A DNA stretch of 64,000 nt from assembly GCA_963663135.2 (NCBI GenBank), contig CAXXRM010000005.1, positions 744,001-808,000 on the forward strand, in the 5' to 3' direction. Each line of letters begins with the position of its first letter. Position 1 is the stretch's first letter. Shown one piece after another: positions 15,809-25,501 of this stretch. The position numbers and the translations under genes were made by a program. This DNA is from Io17-Chloro-G2 sp963663135. Its GTDB lineage: Bacteria; Chloroflexota; Dehalococcoidia; Lucifugimonadales; UBA3495. The notes under the pieces were generated by a model, which did no database searches, was not told the origin of the DNA, and was given only the letters and a program-made list of their open reading frames with translations.

Positions 15809-17554
15809 ATGGCTCTCAGCTACCAACAGATTAGCTCCCATGCCAGGGAACGCTGGGAATCGTTAGTCGGGGGAGGCCGGCCCTGGATTAGGGTTGGGAC
15901 CGCCCTGTGCGGCCAAGCGGCGGGAAGCCAGGAAGTATTACAGGCGATTGAAACCGCCCTTGCCCAGAGCGGCCTCACGGCGAACCTGAGCCGAGTCGGC
16001 TGCCTGGGCCTCTGTTTTGGCGAACCCCTGGTGGATATCCAGATGCCCAACGGCCCCCGGGTGTTCTACGGCAACGTTACCCCCCAGGCCGTCCAACAGA
16101 TTTTGGAGTCCCACGTGGGGCGAGGCATCCCGGTCCCGGAATTGGCCCTGGGATACCTGGCGCCCGTTTCCGGTGACGGCGCGGCGTCCGGGGGAAACTC
16201 GGAGCCGGAAAATATTCCTAACCTGGACCTCCACCCCATGCGGGCCATGGAAACCAGGATTGCCCTGCGAAACGCCGGCACTATCGACCCGACCGACATC
16301 TATCAGTACATAGCAGCCGGCGGGTACCGGGCATTGCACCAGGCCCTGACCGAAATGACCGCCGCGGAGACCTTGGAGCAGGTGGCTGCCTCAGGCCTCA
16401 GGGGACGGGGAGGGGCGGCTTTCCCAGCGGCCACCAAGTGGAGATTCCTGGCAGGCTCCAATGCCCCCACGAAGTACATCCTGTGCAACTGCGAGGAAGG
16501 CGATCCCGGCGCTTTCAACGACAAGGCAATCCTGGAAAGCGATCCCCACACCCTGATTGAGGGACTGTTGCTCTGCGGATACGCCACCGGGGCCAATTAC
16601 GGGTACATCTTCATTCGCCACGGCCACGACGGACCCATTGAAACCACCAGGGAAGCGGTCCGGCAGGCCTATGAGCAGGGCCTCATCGGACACAGCATCT
16701 TTGGCTCGGATTTCGATTTCGAACTGGAAGTTGCTCTTACGGGAGACTCCTACGTGGCCGGAGAGGAAACCGCCCTGATGGAGGCCATCGAAGGCAGCCG
16801 GGCTATGCCCAGATACCGGCCGCCGTTCCCTGCCCAGTCGGGCTTGTTCGGCAAACCCACCAATATCAATAACGTGAAGACCCTCTCCTACGTGCCGGAA
16901 ATAGTCGCCAGGGGCGGCGAGTGGTTCTCCGGCATCGGCCACGAACAAAGCACGGGCACGGCCATCCTCTGCCTGACCGGCGCGCTGAACTATACCGGCA
17001 TGGTCGAGTTGCCCATGGGGGTCAACCTTACAGATGTGTTGTACCAGGTAGCCGGCGGCGTCCCCGGCGGCAAGGCCCTCAAGCTGGTCCAGACCGGCGG
17101 CCCCCTGGGTGGGGTGCTTTCCGCAGACAACGTTGACCTGCTGCTGGATTTTGAGGTCTTCCGCAACGCCGGAGCAATCCTGGGTTCCGGGGGCATTATT
17201 GCGGCCGACGAAGACACCTGCGTGGTGGACCTGACCCGGTCCCTCATCGCCTTCTGCCAGTACGAGTCCTGCGGCAAATGCTTTCCCTGCCGCATGGGTA
17301 TGAGTCACCTGCTGGAAGTGCTGGAGCGGATCTGCCGCTTGGAAGGGCAACCCGAAGACCTGACGCTGATGCGCAGCGTGGGCGAAAACATGCAAGCCGG
17401 CTCACTGTGCGGCCATGGGCAATTGGGGTTCAATCCGGTGGCTTCGGCATTGAAATACTTTGGCGCCGAGTTTGATTCTCACATCAACGACCGGTGGTGC
17501 CCCACCGGGGTCTGCCGCGCCGCTCGTTTTTCTCCCCGGCATACCCGCAGGTAA
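15809..17554 (+). CDS. nuoF: NADH-quinone oxidoreductase subunit F with N-terminal 2Fe-2S ferredoxin-like domain
   Basis: 581 aa from ATG 15809 (an open frame from 15728 has no support). Residues 1-130 form a thioredoxin-like ferredoxin domain (CGQAAGSQ and VGCLGLCFGEP), as in HoxF/HydB-type proteins. The core has the NADH/FMN sites GLRGRGGAAFPAATKW and CNCEEGDPGAF, then SYVAGEETALMEAIEG. The 4Fe-4S (N3) ligands are SCGKCFPCRMG and the later SLCGHG. This subunit oxidises NADH; the extra domain makes it longer than the E. coli form. Confidence 0.92.
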   Translation: MALSYQQISSHARERWESLVGGGRPWIRVGTALCGQAAGSQEVLQAIETALAQSGLTANLSRVGCLGLCFGEPLVDIQMPNGPRVFYGNVTPQAVQQILESHVGRGIPVPELALGYLAPVSGDGAASGGNSEPENIPNLDLHPMRAMETRIALRNAGTIDPTDIYQYIAAGGYRALHQALTEMTAAETLEQVAASGLRGRGGAAFPAATKWRFLAGSNAPTKYILCNCEEGDPGAFNDKAILESDPHTLIEGLLLCGYATGANYGYIFIRHGHDGPIETTREAVRQAYEQGLIGHSIFGSDFDFELEVALTGDSYVAGEETALMEAIEGSRAMPRYRPPFPAQSGLFGKPTNINNVKTLSYVPEIVARGGEWFSGIGHEQSTGTAILCLTGALNYTGMVELPMGVNLTDVLYQVAGGVPGGKALKLVQTGGPLGGVLSADNVDLLLDFEVFRNAGAILGSGGIIAADEDTCVVDLTRSLIAFCQYESCGKCFPCRMGMSHLLEVLERICRLEGQPEDLTLMRSVGENMQAGSLCGHGQLGFNPVASALKYFGAEFDSHINDRWCPTGVCRAARFSPRHTRR

Positions 17555-17638
17555 TCGAGCCTCACCGAGCGCTGCCGGGGACCGGACCGGTCTTGAGCAA
17601 AACAAACGAATTAAACGCTAGGGGCCGGGGGCCTTAAC

Positions 17639-20485
17639 ATGGCAGATGAAATAACCATCAGCATCGATGGTGTGGAAATCAAAACCGAGCTCGGAAAGAT
17701 GGTTTTAGAAGCCGCCATCGAATCCGGCGTCTACGTTCCCTACCTTTGCTACCATCCGGGCATGAAGCCCTTCGCAGCGTGCCGGATGTGTGTGGTGAGT
17801 GTTGACGGCGGGCGGGGATTCCCGGCGGCATGCACCCTGCCGGTGCAAGACGGCATGATAGTCCACAGTGAGGACGCCGCAGTCCACCAACTGCGCAAGT
17901 CCGTCATGGAGATGTTGATTGCGGAACATCCAGACGGGTGTCTGACCTGCCATCGCGTTGAGATCTGCGGTCCCAATGACGTTTGCCTTCGCCACGTTTC
18001 GGTCAACGACCGGTGTGTAACCTGTCCCAAGAACGAACGGTGCGAATTGAAGGACACCGTTCGTTACTTGGGAATGACCTTGGAATCGCCCCTGGAGTAC
18101 AAGTACCGGAACATCCCCCTTGAGACCGGCGATCCCTTCTATGACCGGGACTATAACTTGTGCATCGTCTGCGGGCGGTGCGTTCGCGCTTGCGAGGAAC
18201 TCCGCGGCGACGATGCAATATGCTTCACAGAGCGAAGCGGGTCGGCCCTGGTGGGAACGTCCTTCGGCACGTCGCTGCTGGAATCCGGCTGTGAATTCTG
18301 CGGCGCCTGCATCGACGTCTGCCCGGTCGGAGCCTTGACCGAACGGGACCACAAATGGGAAAAGCCGGCGAGGGTTGAGCGGACAATCTGCCCCCACTGC
18401 CCGGTAGGCTGCCAGCTGAACCTGGAAGTGGGCCCCAAGGGCCAATTTGTCCGTGCGGTACCAGAGATTAACTCGCCGGCCAACCGGGGTCAGGCCTGTT
18501 TCCGAGGCAAGTTCGGCCTGGAATTCATTAACGGTGCGGACTCGCTGACCACTCCTTTGATTCGCCGCGATGGCGTGTTGGTCGAAGCTGCCTGGGATGA
18601 GGTCCTGGACCTGTTGGCGGCAAAGCTGCGTCAGTACAAGGGCGATGGGTTCGCCTTTCTCACGGCTCCCGACAGCACCAACGAGGAACACTACCTGGCC
18701 CAGAAGTTCGCCAGGGTGGTCATGGGGACCAACAACGTGGACCAGACCAGCAACACCCATCCGGAGTTGGTCTTGGCTCTGGAATCAACCTTGGGGTATG
18801 CGGCGGCAACCAACCCCATTTGGGACCTGGAGCAAGCCGGATGCACCTTGGTTTTCAACACCAACGTGACCGAAGAGCAGAACGTGGCGGCGGTTCCCAT
18901 CAAGAGGGCGGCGCAAAAGGGCGGTAAACTGGTGGTGATCGACCCCCGAGAGGTCGAATTGACCCGCTATGCCGATATCTGGCTGCGGCCGGCCCCGGGC
19001 AGCGAGCTCCTTTTGTTGGGAGGTATCCTTCGGTCGATTGTCGACCAGGGATTGGAGCAAACGGACTGGCTGGAAGAACACTCTGAGAATCCGGCAACCC
19101 TGCGATACGCGCTGCGGGGCATAGACTTGGATGAAGTTGTCCGGGTGACCAACGTGTCCTTGGACAGCATGAACCAAGCGGCCCGGCTTTTCGCCGAAGC
19201 CGAAGGCGGCGCGATTGTCTACGGGTTGGACAACGTTGCCGCGGACCTGCAGCGGGACTGTGTTCGGGCCCTTGCCGACCTGGCTATGTTCACCGGCAAC
19301 CTGGGCAAGGACGGATGCGGTTTGTACCCCATGCGCCGGGGAGCCAACGAACAGGGCGCTTGGGATATGGGCTGCTATCCCGACCGTTTGCCGGGTTACC
19401 GGTTGGTCGGCGATGACGAGGCCAGGCAGACGTTGGAAACGGTTTGGGGAGCAAGCCTGCCCACGACTCCGGGAGTGAGTTTTGCCCAGGCCCTGTCGGG
19501 TGAGGCTGGCGGCGTCCGGGCCGCCCTGGTGATTGGCGAGGGGGTCGTGCCCTGGGAAGGCCTGGACTTTTTGGCAGTGCAGACCGGTCATCTTGGGCCC
19601 ACCGCACAGCGGGCCGACCTGGTCCTGCCCAGAGTCACCTTCGCTCAAAAGCACGGCACTTTCACCAACCTGGAACGGCGAATTCAACTGCTCCGGCCGG
19701 TTTTCCCGAATTCCAATACCGAGGCCGATACCAAGGCCGATACCAAGGCCGATGCGGATGGCGCCCGCACCGAGTCCTGGGTTATCGAGCAGTTGGCCGG
19801 CCGCATGGGCGCGGATGGTTTCAGCTTTGGGTCGCCCGCCGGTATTATGGACGAAATAGCCCAGGTAACACCCATCTACGGCGGGATTTCCCACCGGAGG
19901 CTGGAAAGGGAGGGCAGGTTGGTGCTGGCAACCAACCCGGAAAGCCCCCAACCCACCCAGGTCCTGTATTCCCGCAAGGAGTACCGGGGAATCCAGTGGC
20001 CTTGCCCCGACGACGCGGCCCCCGGGGTCGGCGTTTTGTACCAAGATGGGTTCCCATTGGAGAAAGGTCAGCCGATTACCCCGGAATTCAGGGCCGCATC
20101 CGGGACCGCCGAGGCGGAAAATCCAATGTGGCTGGTTCCGGGCCGGGTGCTCATTCAGCGGGAACGTGACCTGGAGGTGGTCAAGGGCCGGACAAACCAG
20201 ATCGTCCGGGAAGAATGGGTGGAGCTGAACCCCGCCGACGCAAACCGGTTGTCCATTGTCGACGGTGATCAAGTAGAAGTTGCTTCTGCCTCACGGCTCT
20301 TGTCCGGAGTGGCGCGTTTGGTCCCTGAGGTGCCAGCCGGCGTCATCGCGGTCACCGGTCTTTTCGGCCAGTTGGCAATAGACCTGCAGGCCAGCGAGGA
20401 GTGGAATCCGGCCGCTGAATCACCCCGCCTGGAAATAGCTCCGGCAAGCATCGCCAAGGTATCCGCGGGAAGCGCCGCAGGATGA
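17639..20485 (+). CDS. nuoG: NADH-quinone oxidoreductase subunit G (molybdopterin-oxidoreductase fold)
   Basis: 948 aa. Order: 2Fe-2S ferredoxin domain (CYHPGMKPFAACRMC), His/Cys cluster (CHRVEICGPNDVC), two 4Fe-4S sites (CIVCGRCVRAC and CEFCGACIDVCPVG), a further CPHCPVGCQ motif and then the molybdopterin-type domains. Where formate dehydrogenases hold Cys or Sec the sequence reads NNVDQTSNTHPE, so this is a NuoG and not a formate dehydrogenase. An Ala/Asp/Thr/Lys-rich insert (TEADTKADTKADADGA, DNA about 19719-19760) is a small in-frame repeat. It starts 84 bp after nuoF. Confidence 0.9.
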   Translation: MADEITISIDGVEIKTELGKMVLEAAIESGVYVPYLCYHPGMKPFAACRMCVVSVDGGRGFPAACTLPVQDGMIVHSEDAAVHQLRKSVMEMLIAEHPDGCLTCHRVEICGPNDVCLRHVSVNDRCVTCPKNERCELKDTVRYLGMTLESPLEYKYRNIPLETGDPFYDRDYNLCIVCGRCVRACEELRGDDAICFTERSGSALVGTSFGTSLLESGCEFCGACIDVCPVGALTERDHKWEKPARVERTICPHCPVGCQLNLEVGPKGQFVRAVPEINSPANRGQACFRGKFGLEFINGADSLTTPLIRRDGVLVEAAWDEVLDLLAAKLRQYKGDGFAFLTAPDSTNEEHYLAQKFARVVMGTNNVDQTSNTHPELVLALESTLGYAAATNPIWDLEQAGCTLVFNTNVTEEQNVAAVPIKRAAQKGGKLVVIDPREVELTRYADIWLRPAPGSELLLLGGILRSIVDQGLEQTDWLEEHSENPATLRYALRGIDLDEVVRVTNVSLDSMNQAARLFAEAEGGAIVYGLDNVAADLQRDCVRALADLAMFTGNLGKDGCGLYPMRRGANEQGAWDMGCYPDRLPGYRLVGDDEARQTLETVWGASLPTTPGVSFAQALSGEAGGVRAALVIGEGVVPWEGLDFLAVQTGHLGPTAQRADLVLPRVTFAQKHGTFTNLERRIQLLRPVFPNSNTEADTKADTKADADGARTESWVIEQLAGRMGADGFSFGSPAGIMDEIAQVTPIYGGISHRRLEREGRLVLATNPESPQPTQVLYSRKEYRGIQWPCPDDAAPGVGVLYQDGFPLEKGQPITPEFRAASGTAEAENPMWLVPGRVLIQRERDLEVVKGRTNQIVREEWVELNPADANRLSIVDGDQVEVASASRLLSGVARLVPEVPAGVIAVTGLFGQLAIDLQASEEWNPAAESPRLEIAPASIAKVSAGSAAG

Positions 20486-20742
20486 GCGTGCTCTCCGCCG
20501 ATATGCTGGTCGGCTTGCCCTTATAAAGGACGGTTGCGGTAGGTCCCAAACTGTTCGGGCGTCTTCATCCGGCTGGGAGTACCAGAAAGCGCGAAACCGA
20601 GCGAACCCGGGATTCGGCAACGTGGGACCCTGGTTAACGAATGACTTAGAATAATTTGAAACCGGTTGGTTTCCCGACAGACCCGGCGCGTGGGTATGGT
20701 TCCGGAGGAATCCAGCATTTGAGGGGCAGGTGATCGTTCAGC

Positions 20743-21468
20743 ATGACCAGCACATTGATATTGCCCAAAGCGCGATTGGTGGAACGAAGGGACCTAACCG
20801 AAGACCTGATGGTCATCAAGCTTGAGCCCGAACGCCAATCCTACACTTTCAAACCGGGCCAGTACTGTACCCTGGGGCTTAACGGCATCGAAAGGGCCTA
20901 TTCTATAGTTTCCGCTCCCCACGAAGGATTCCTGGAGATCTTTGTGGAATTGGTCCCCGATGGCGGACTTACCCCGTTGATGTGGAATATGAAGCTGGGC
21001 GACGAGATGTCCCTTAGACCAACGGCCAAGGGAATCTTTACGCTGGACCGCCGCCGCCGCCACCATTTCATGCTGGCTACGGTTACCGGGGTGGCTCCAT
21101 ACATCAGCATGGTCCGAAGTTATGCGAATAATCCGGAGCCCGCGCATAAGTTCTACGTGTTGATGGGCGCGAGCTACGACGATGAATTCACCTACGACCA
21201 TGAGTTGCAAGAGCTTTCGGAACGCTTCCCCGACGCGATCCATTTTGTCCCCACGGTCAGCCGCCCCAATGAAGACCGAAACGCCGCCTGGAACGGGGTC
21301 AGGGGCAGGGTCAACACAATCGCAGAGGAATACCTTCAGCAGTTCGACCTGCCTCAAGAAAGCACTATGGTTTACGCCTGCGGCCATCCCGGCATGATCG
21401 AGGACGTTCGAGACAAGTTGCCTGCCAAGGGTTGGAAGCTCAAAGAAGAGCGTTTCTGGAAAGAATAA
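20743..21468 (+). CDS. Ferredoxin-NADP+ reductase-like flavoprotein
   Basis: 241 aa, FNR superfamily. FAD-binding barrel with the RAYSIVSAP motif (about residue 46) and PGQYCTLG; the nucleotide-binding half includes TGVAPYISMVR and the C-terminal VYACGHPGMIEDV. Transfers electrons between NAD(P)H and ferredoxin or flavodoxin. The gene stands alone, 257 bp after nuoG with no gene between them, so it could work with the same NADH pool, which is inference. Confidence 0.88.
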   Translation: MTSTLILPKARLVERRDLTEDLMVIKLEPERQSYTFKPGQYCTLGLNGIERAYSIVSAPHEGFLEIFVELVPDGGLTPLMWNMKLGDEMSLRPTAKGIFTLDRRRRHHFMLATVTGVAPYISMVRSYANNPEPAHKFYVLMGASYDDEFTYDHELQELSERFPDAIHFVPTVSRPNEDRNAAWNGVRGRVNTIAEEYLQQFDLPQESTMVYACGHPGMIEDVRDKLPAKGWKLKEERFWKE

Positions 21469-21609
21469 TCTCCGGAACAATTCGATTTGACGCCCGCGCC
21501 CCACTGCCGCTGCTTCCCGCGAGCAGGTGGTTCCCCCGGAGGGCGTTGCGGGATTAAAATTGCCGGAGCGAGTCTCCTGTGGTGGCGAGCCTCCTGTGGT
21601 GGGTAGTAC

Positions 21610-24387
21610 GTGACGCCGATCCGGCGGCAATATCTGAAAATCAAGCACTCTTACCCCGATGCTATCGTGCTGTTCCGTCTGGGGGATTTTTACGAGACCT
21701 TCGATGACGACGCCCGGCTTGCCTCTCAGGAACTTGAGATAACCCTCACCTCCCGCAGCATGGGCAAAAACCTGAAGGTCCCGATGGCAGGGGTCCCCGC
21801 CCACGCCATGGAAGGCTACCTGGCCCGGCTGATAAAGCGAGGGCATAAGGTAGCCATCTGCGAACAACTCTCCGATCCATCCTCCGCCAAGGGCCTGGTC
21901 GACCGGGACGTGGTTCGGGTAGTCACGCCGGGCACGGTGTTCGAGGCTGGCCTCCTGGACCAGAAGTCCAACAACTACCTGGCTGCGGTGATCGAGACCG
22001 ATACAATGGCCGGACTGGCCTACGTGGACATCAGCACCGGGGAATTTCGCGCCACCCAGCTTGATCTTGAGGCCGTGATTCCGGAGTTGGAGCGGATCGG
22101 CCCCGCCGAAGTCCTGACTCCAGGACCCGACCGACAATTCCAACAATTCGGCGATTCCGCTGGGAGCCACCTGCGGACCGCTTCACAACAGCCGGGCCAG
22201 TCATACGTCCAAACGCCGATTGAGACATCCTCCTTTGGCCTGGACCAGGGGACCCGGAGCCTGTTGGACCTCTACGGCATTCTCTCCCTGGAGTCTTTGG
22301 GCTGCCAGGACAAGCCCCTTTTGGTGCAGGCGGCCGGCGCAATCATCTCCTACCTTGCCCAGACTCAGAAGAGCGGCGGTTTGGCGTTATCCCCCCTTGG
22401 GGTTTACTCCACTGAGAATTTCATGGTGTTGGACGCCCAGACCCGCACCAACCTGGAACTATTCCAGGCAGGGCGTTTCGGCAGCGGGGGGCGGGCCCTG
22501 CTGTCCATCCTCGATCAAACGCAGACACCTATGGGAGGCCGGTTGATCCGCAGTTGGCTGGGCCAGCCGCTGCTGGAGGTCGAGCCCCTGGAGCAGCGTT
22601 TGGACGCCGTCGAGTTCTTTTTTCAGGACGGTGTACGCCGGGCCGAAACCCTGGCTATTTTGCGCCGGATTCCAGACCTGGAGCGAATACTGAGCCGGGT
22701 CAAAATGGGCACGGTGATGCCGCGGGAACTGGTGGCCATGGGCCGCGGGCTGGAAGGCGCCGCTGAGCTTGCAACCCTCCTGGCGACCTCCGTAGGCGGA
22801 ACTGTCGCAGGCGGAACTGCGCCGGTGGCGTTCCACGAGGGATACGGAGGCGCCGCCGACCCCACCAAGGAAGGCTCGTCTGACTCTCTCAAGGAACATA
22901 TTGGGACCACGCCAGGGCCGGGCCGGTCTCAAAGCGTTGGAGGCCCTGTGGCCTGGCTCCAACGCATGTTGGTCCCGCTGCCGGACGTTGCCGCACTTAT
23001 CCGGCAGGCCATCGCCGACGAGCCTTCCGGGATGCCCGGCGAGGGCAACGTGATCCGGCAGGGCTTTGCTCCCGAATTGGATGAACTTAAAGCGGCAGCC
23101 AGCGACGCCCGGGGCTTCATTGCCGGGTTGGAGCAACAAGAACGGGAACGCACCGGCATCCGTAACCTCAAGGTTGGTTACAACCAGGTCTTTGGCTACT
23201 ACATTGAAATCAGCAAGGCCAACGCCGCCCAAGCGCCCGAGGACTACATCCGCCGTCAAACTCTGGCAAACGCCGAACGGTTTGTAGTCCCAAAGCTAAA
23301 GGAGTACGAATCGTTGGCCCTCAGCGCCAGGGAGCGAATTGATGAAACCGAACGGGCCGTCTATCGCCGGGTTTGCTCCCAGATCGGCGAATCGTCCAGG
23401 GGTATCGGAGTCCTGGCCCAAGCGGTATCTCAAGTGGACGTTTTCGCCGCCTTGGCCCAGGTGGCGGCGGACAATGGGTACGTCCGTCCAAGCCTGGATA
23501 CGGGGGACGTTATTTCGATTGACGACGGCCGGCACCCGGTGGTGGAACAGGTCCTGGACCCTGGCGCTTATGTGTCAAACGACGTCCACTTGGACGCAAG
23601 CGAATGCCCCATCGTCGTGCTGACTGGGCCGAACATGGCGGGCAAGTCCACCTTCATACGCCAGGCGGCGATTATCACCCTGATGGCCCAGGTGGGCAGT
23701 TTCGTTCCGGCGACGCGGGCGTCGATCGGCCTGGTGGACCGGATCTTCACCCGTGTCGGGCTCCAGGACGACCTGGGTTCAGGGCAATCTACTTTCATGG
23801 TTGAAATGGTGGAAACCGCCGCCATCCTGAACCAGGCTACGCCCAAATCCCTGGTCATCCTGGACGAAATGGGCCGGGGGACCAGCACCTACGATGGCAT
23901 GTCCATAGCCCGGTCGGTGATCGAACACCTGCACAACGACCCCAGGCTGGGGTGCAAGACCCTTTTCGCAACCCACTACCACGAGTTGACCGAGTTGGCC
24001 AACATTCTGCCCGGAGTCCGCAACTTCTCGGTGGCGGTAACCGAAGAGAACGGCGACGTGGTGTTTTTGCACCGCATTGTCCCCGGAGGCGCCGACAAAA
24101 GCTACGGAGTGCACGTGGCCCGCCTCGCCGGCCTGCCCAAAGGAGTGATCAACCGGGCCTGGGAAGTTTTGGAAGATTTGGAGCGGGAAGGGCGCGGTTC
24201 CGAGCGGTCCAAGCCAGCCGGTTCCCGCAGCACAAAAAGGCCCCGGTCCCAGCAGATCAGCCTGTTCCAGCAGGATGAAAGTCCGGTCGTGGAAGAGGTG
24301 CGCCGGTTGGACATCGCCAACCTCACACCCCTGGAGGCGATCAACAAGCTGTACCAACTTCAAGAGCAAGCCAAGGCCAATCAGTAG
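21610..24387 (+). CDS. mutS: DNA mismatch repair protein MutS
   Basis: Recognises mismatches and couples ATP binding to repair. 925 aa. The mismatch-binding motif is in LFRLGDFYETFDDDA (family F-x-E) near residue 21, Walker A TGPNMAGKSTFIRQ near 675 and Walker B VILDEMGRGTSTYDG near 750. The C-terminal dimerisation helix ends LTPLEAINKLYQL. A Gly/Pro/Ser-rich insert at about residues 395-447 in the lever region is absent from most MutS. GTG start. It heads mutS-(ArsC-like Sec protein)-HAD-mutL. Confidence 0.96.
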   Translation: MTPIRRQYLKIKHSYPDAIVLFRLGDFYETFDDDARLASQELEITLTSRSMGKNLKVPMAGVPAHAMEGYLARLIKRGHKVAICEQLSDPSSAKGLVDRDVVRVVTPGTVFEAGLLDQKSNNYLAAVIETDTMAGLAYVDISTGEFRATQLDLEAVIPELERIGPAEVLTPGPDRQFQQFGDSAGSHLRTASQQPGQSYVQTPIETSSFGLDQGTRSLLDLYGILSLESLGCQDKPLLVQAAGAIISYLAQTQKSGGLALSPLGVYSTENFMVLDAQTRTNLELFQAGRFGSGGRALLSILDQTQTPMGGRLIRSWLGQPLLEVEPLEQRLDAVEFFFQDGVRRAETLAILRRIPDLERILSRVKMGTVMPRELVAMGRGLEGAAELATLLATSVGGTVAGGTAPVAFHEGYGGAADPTKEGSSDSLKEHIGTTPGPGRSQSVGGPVAWLQRMLVPLPDVAALIRQAIADEPSGMPGEGNVIRQGFAPELDELKAAASDARGFIAGLEQQERERTGIRNLKVGYNQVFGYYIEISKANAAQAPEDYIRRQTLANAERFVVPKLKEYESLALSARERIDETERAVYRRVCSQIGESSRGIGVLAQAVSQVDVFAALAQVAADNGYVRPSLDTGDVISIDDGRHPVVEQVLDPGAYVSNDVHLDASECPIVVLTGPNMAGKSTFIRQAAIITLMAQVGSFVPATRASIGLVDRIFTRVGLQDDLGSGQSTFMVEMVETAAILNQATPKSLVILDEMGRGTSTYDGMSIARSVIEHLHNDPRLGCKTLFATHYHELTELANILPGVRNFSVAVTEENGDVVFLHRIVPGGADKSYGVHVARLAGLPKGVINRAWEVLEDLEREGRGSERSKPAGSRSTKRPRSQQISLFQQDESPVVEEVRRLDIANLTPLEAINKLYQLQEQAKANQ

Positions 24388-24501
24388 CCCGATACCCGAG
24401 CGACAACGTCCAAGGTTTAGGCCCAAATGCCACCCTGTTGCGGTATTCACCCGATGCCAGGGAAGGCAATCAAAGAGGGAAGGCAATCAAAGGAGGAAGC
24501 T

Positions 24502-24861
24502 ATGAACGAGACAGTCACTCTTTACTGGTGGCGCAATTGATCCTCCTGCCGGAAGGTGAGGGAGTTGCTCTCACAAAAAGGCCTGGAAGTGGAGGAGCGC
24601 GACTTTTTCCGGGATCCCATGAGCCCTGAAGAGATCCGGGAATTGGCCGGCGCCCGAAGCCTGAGCGAACTGTTCGCCTGGCGTAGCCCCAGCCTGAAAA
24701 AACTGGGTCTGGCGGGGGAGGATTTATCCGAAGACCGGATGTTGGAGTTGATGCAGCAGGAACCCCGGTTGATTCGACGTCCGATCCTTCGCATGGGCGG
24801 CAACTTGTTGATCGGTGGCAGCGTCAAGGCCGTTGAGGCGGCGTTGGATGCGGCAGTCTGA
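24502..24861 (+). CDS. ArsC/Spx-like selenoprotein (in-frame TGA at the catalytic Cys position)
   Basis: 119 residues counting Sec. From ATG 24502, with AGGAGG 5 nt upstream, the frame reads MNETVTLYWWRN-U-SSCRKVRE and continues ELLSQKGLEVEERDFFRDPM, the start of a thioredoxin-fold ArsC/Spx/YffB protein. Family members have Cys-x-x-Cys-Arg here; TGA (24538-24540) takes the first, catalytic Cys, followed by Cys16 and Arg17. The family RPIL motif is at about residue 93. A hairpin at 24556-24574 suits a SECIS. Without Sec, a caller would start at GTG 24556 and lose the active site. Role: redox or reductase; substrate unknown. Confidence 0.86.
24538..24574 (+). promoter_or_regulatory. Sec codon TGA and SECIS-like hairpin of the ArsC-like gene
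   Basis: TGA 24538-24540; stem GTGAGGG (24556-24562) with CTCTCAC (24568-24574), one G-U pair, loop AGTTG. The loop starts 22 nt after the TGA with G in position two, matching bacterial SECIS rules. Confidence 0.75.
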
Positions 24862-25052
24862 TCGGAGGACAACCCCGGGTCACCGCCGACTTCAAGCGCT
24901 GCTGAGCGGTGGATCCGCATCACAAAAACAAAAACGCCGGTTACGGGGTAGTGTTATCGTCGCACAGGTTACGATACAATGACCTGCGGATTGCTTGTTG
25001 TCATTTTCCGCAGGGTGGTAGCCGGTTTGACTGAAAGGAATTGGCCCCGTTA

Positions 25053-25490
25053 ATGAAGATATTTTTTGACGTGGATTACACTATTCTGGGCTTGGATGAC
25101 ACCCTGAGGCCCGGAACTATGGAAACCCTGGAACAACTGAGAGAAGAAGGCCACGAAATCTATATCTGGTCTGGAATGGGCCAGCGTTGGGAAGTGGTGG
25201 AAAAGCATAATCTGACCCCCCTGGTCAGCGGCGTCTACGAAAAGCCCACTCACCATTTCCACGAGCGCCTGGAAGAACTGGGCGTTCCCTTCGAACCGGA
25301 ATTCGTGATCGACGACTACCCCGAGGTGGTCGCCGCTTTCGGCGGTGTTTGGGTGCCGCCATATTTCTTCAAGCGAAGTTTTGACCAGGAAATGGAGCGC
25401 ATCTACCGGATTGTCCGGGATTTCATCACCACCGGGACCTCTGAAGACCGTCAGTACCGCGCCAAAGGGACCACCGTACCGCTGTTTTAA
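25053..25490 (+). CDS. HAD-like hydrolase
   Basis: 145 aa from ATG 25053 (TTG at 25041 is a possible earlier start, but AAGGAA is then too close). N-terminal FFDVDYTILGLDD resembles the HAD motif I DxD, with a central IYIWSGMG (motif II, Ser) and FVIDDYPEVVAAFGG (motif IV, Asp pair). Small C0/C1-type cap. Probably a phosphatase or phosphotransferase of unknown substrate. It lies 11 bp before mutL. Confidence 0.75.
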   Translation: MKIFFDVDYTILGLDDTLRPGTMETLEQLREEGHEIYIWSGMGQRWEVVEKHNLTPLVSGVYEKPTHHFHERLEELGVPFEPEFVIDDYPEVVAAFGGVWVPPYFFKRSFDQEMERIYRIVRDFITTGTSEDRQYRAKGTTVPLF

Positions 25491-25501
25491 AGCCGGGTCG
25501 C

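Noticed and set aside
18785..20272. 495-aa minus-strand ORF
   Set aside because: Antisense shadow of nuoG; no recognisable domain.
17639..20485. Formate dehydrogenase alpha subunit
   Set aside because: No Cys or Sec at the molybdenum-ligand position, and the gene follows nuoE and nuoF.
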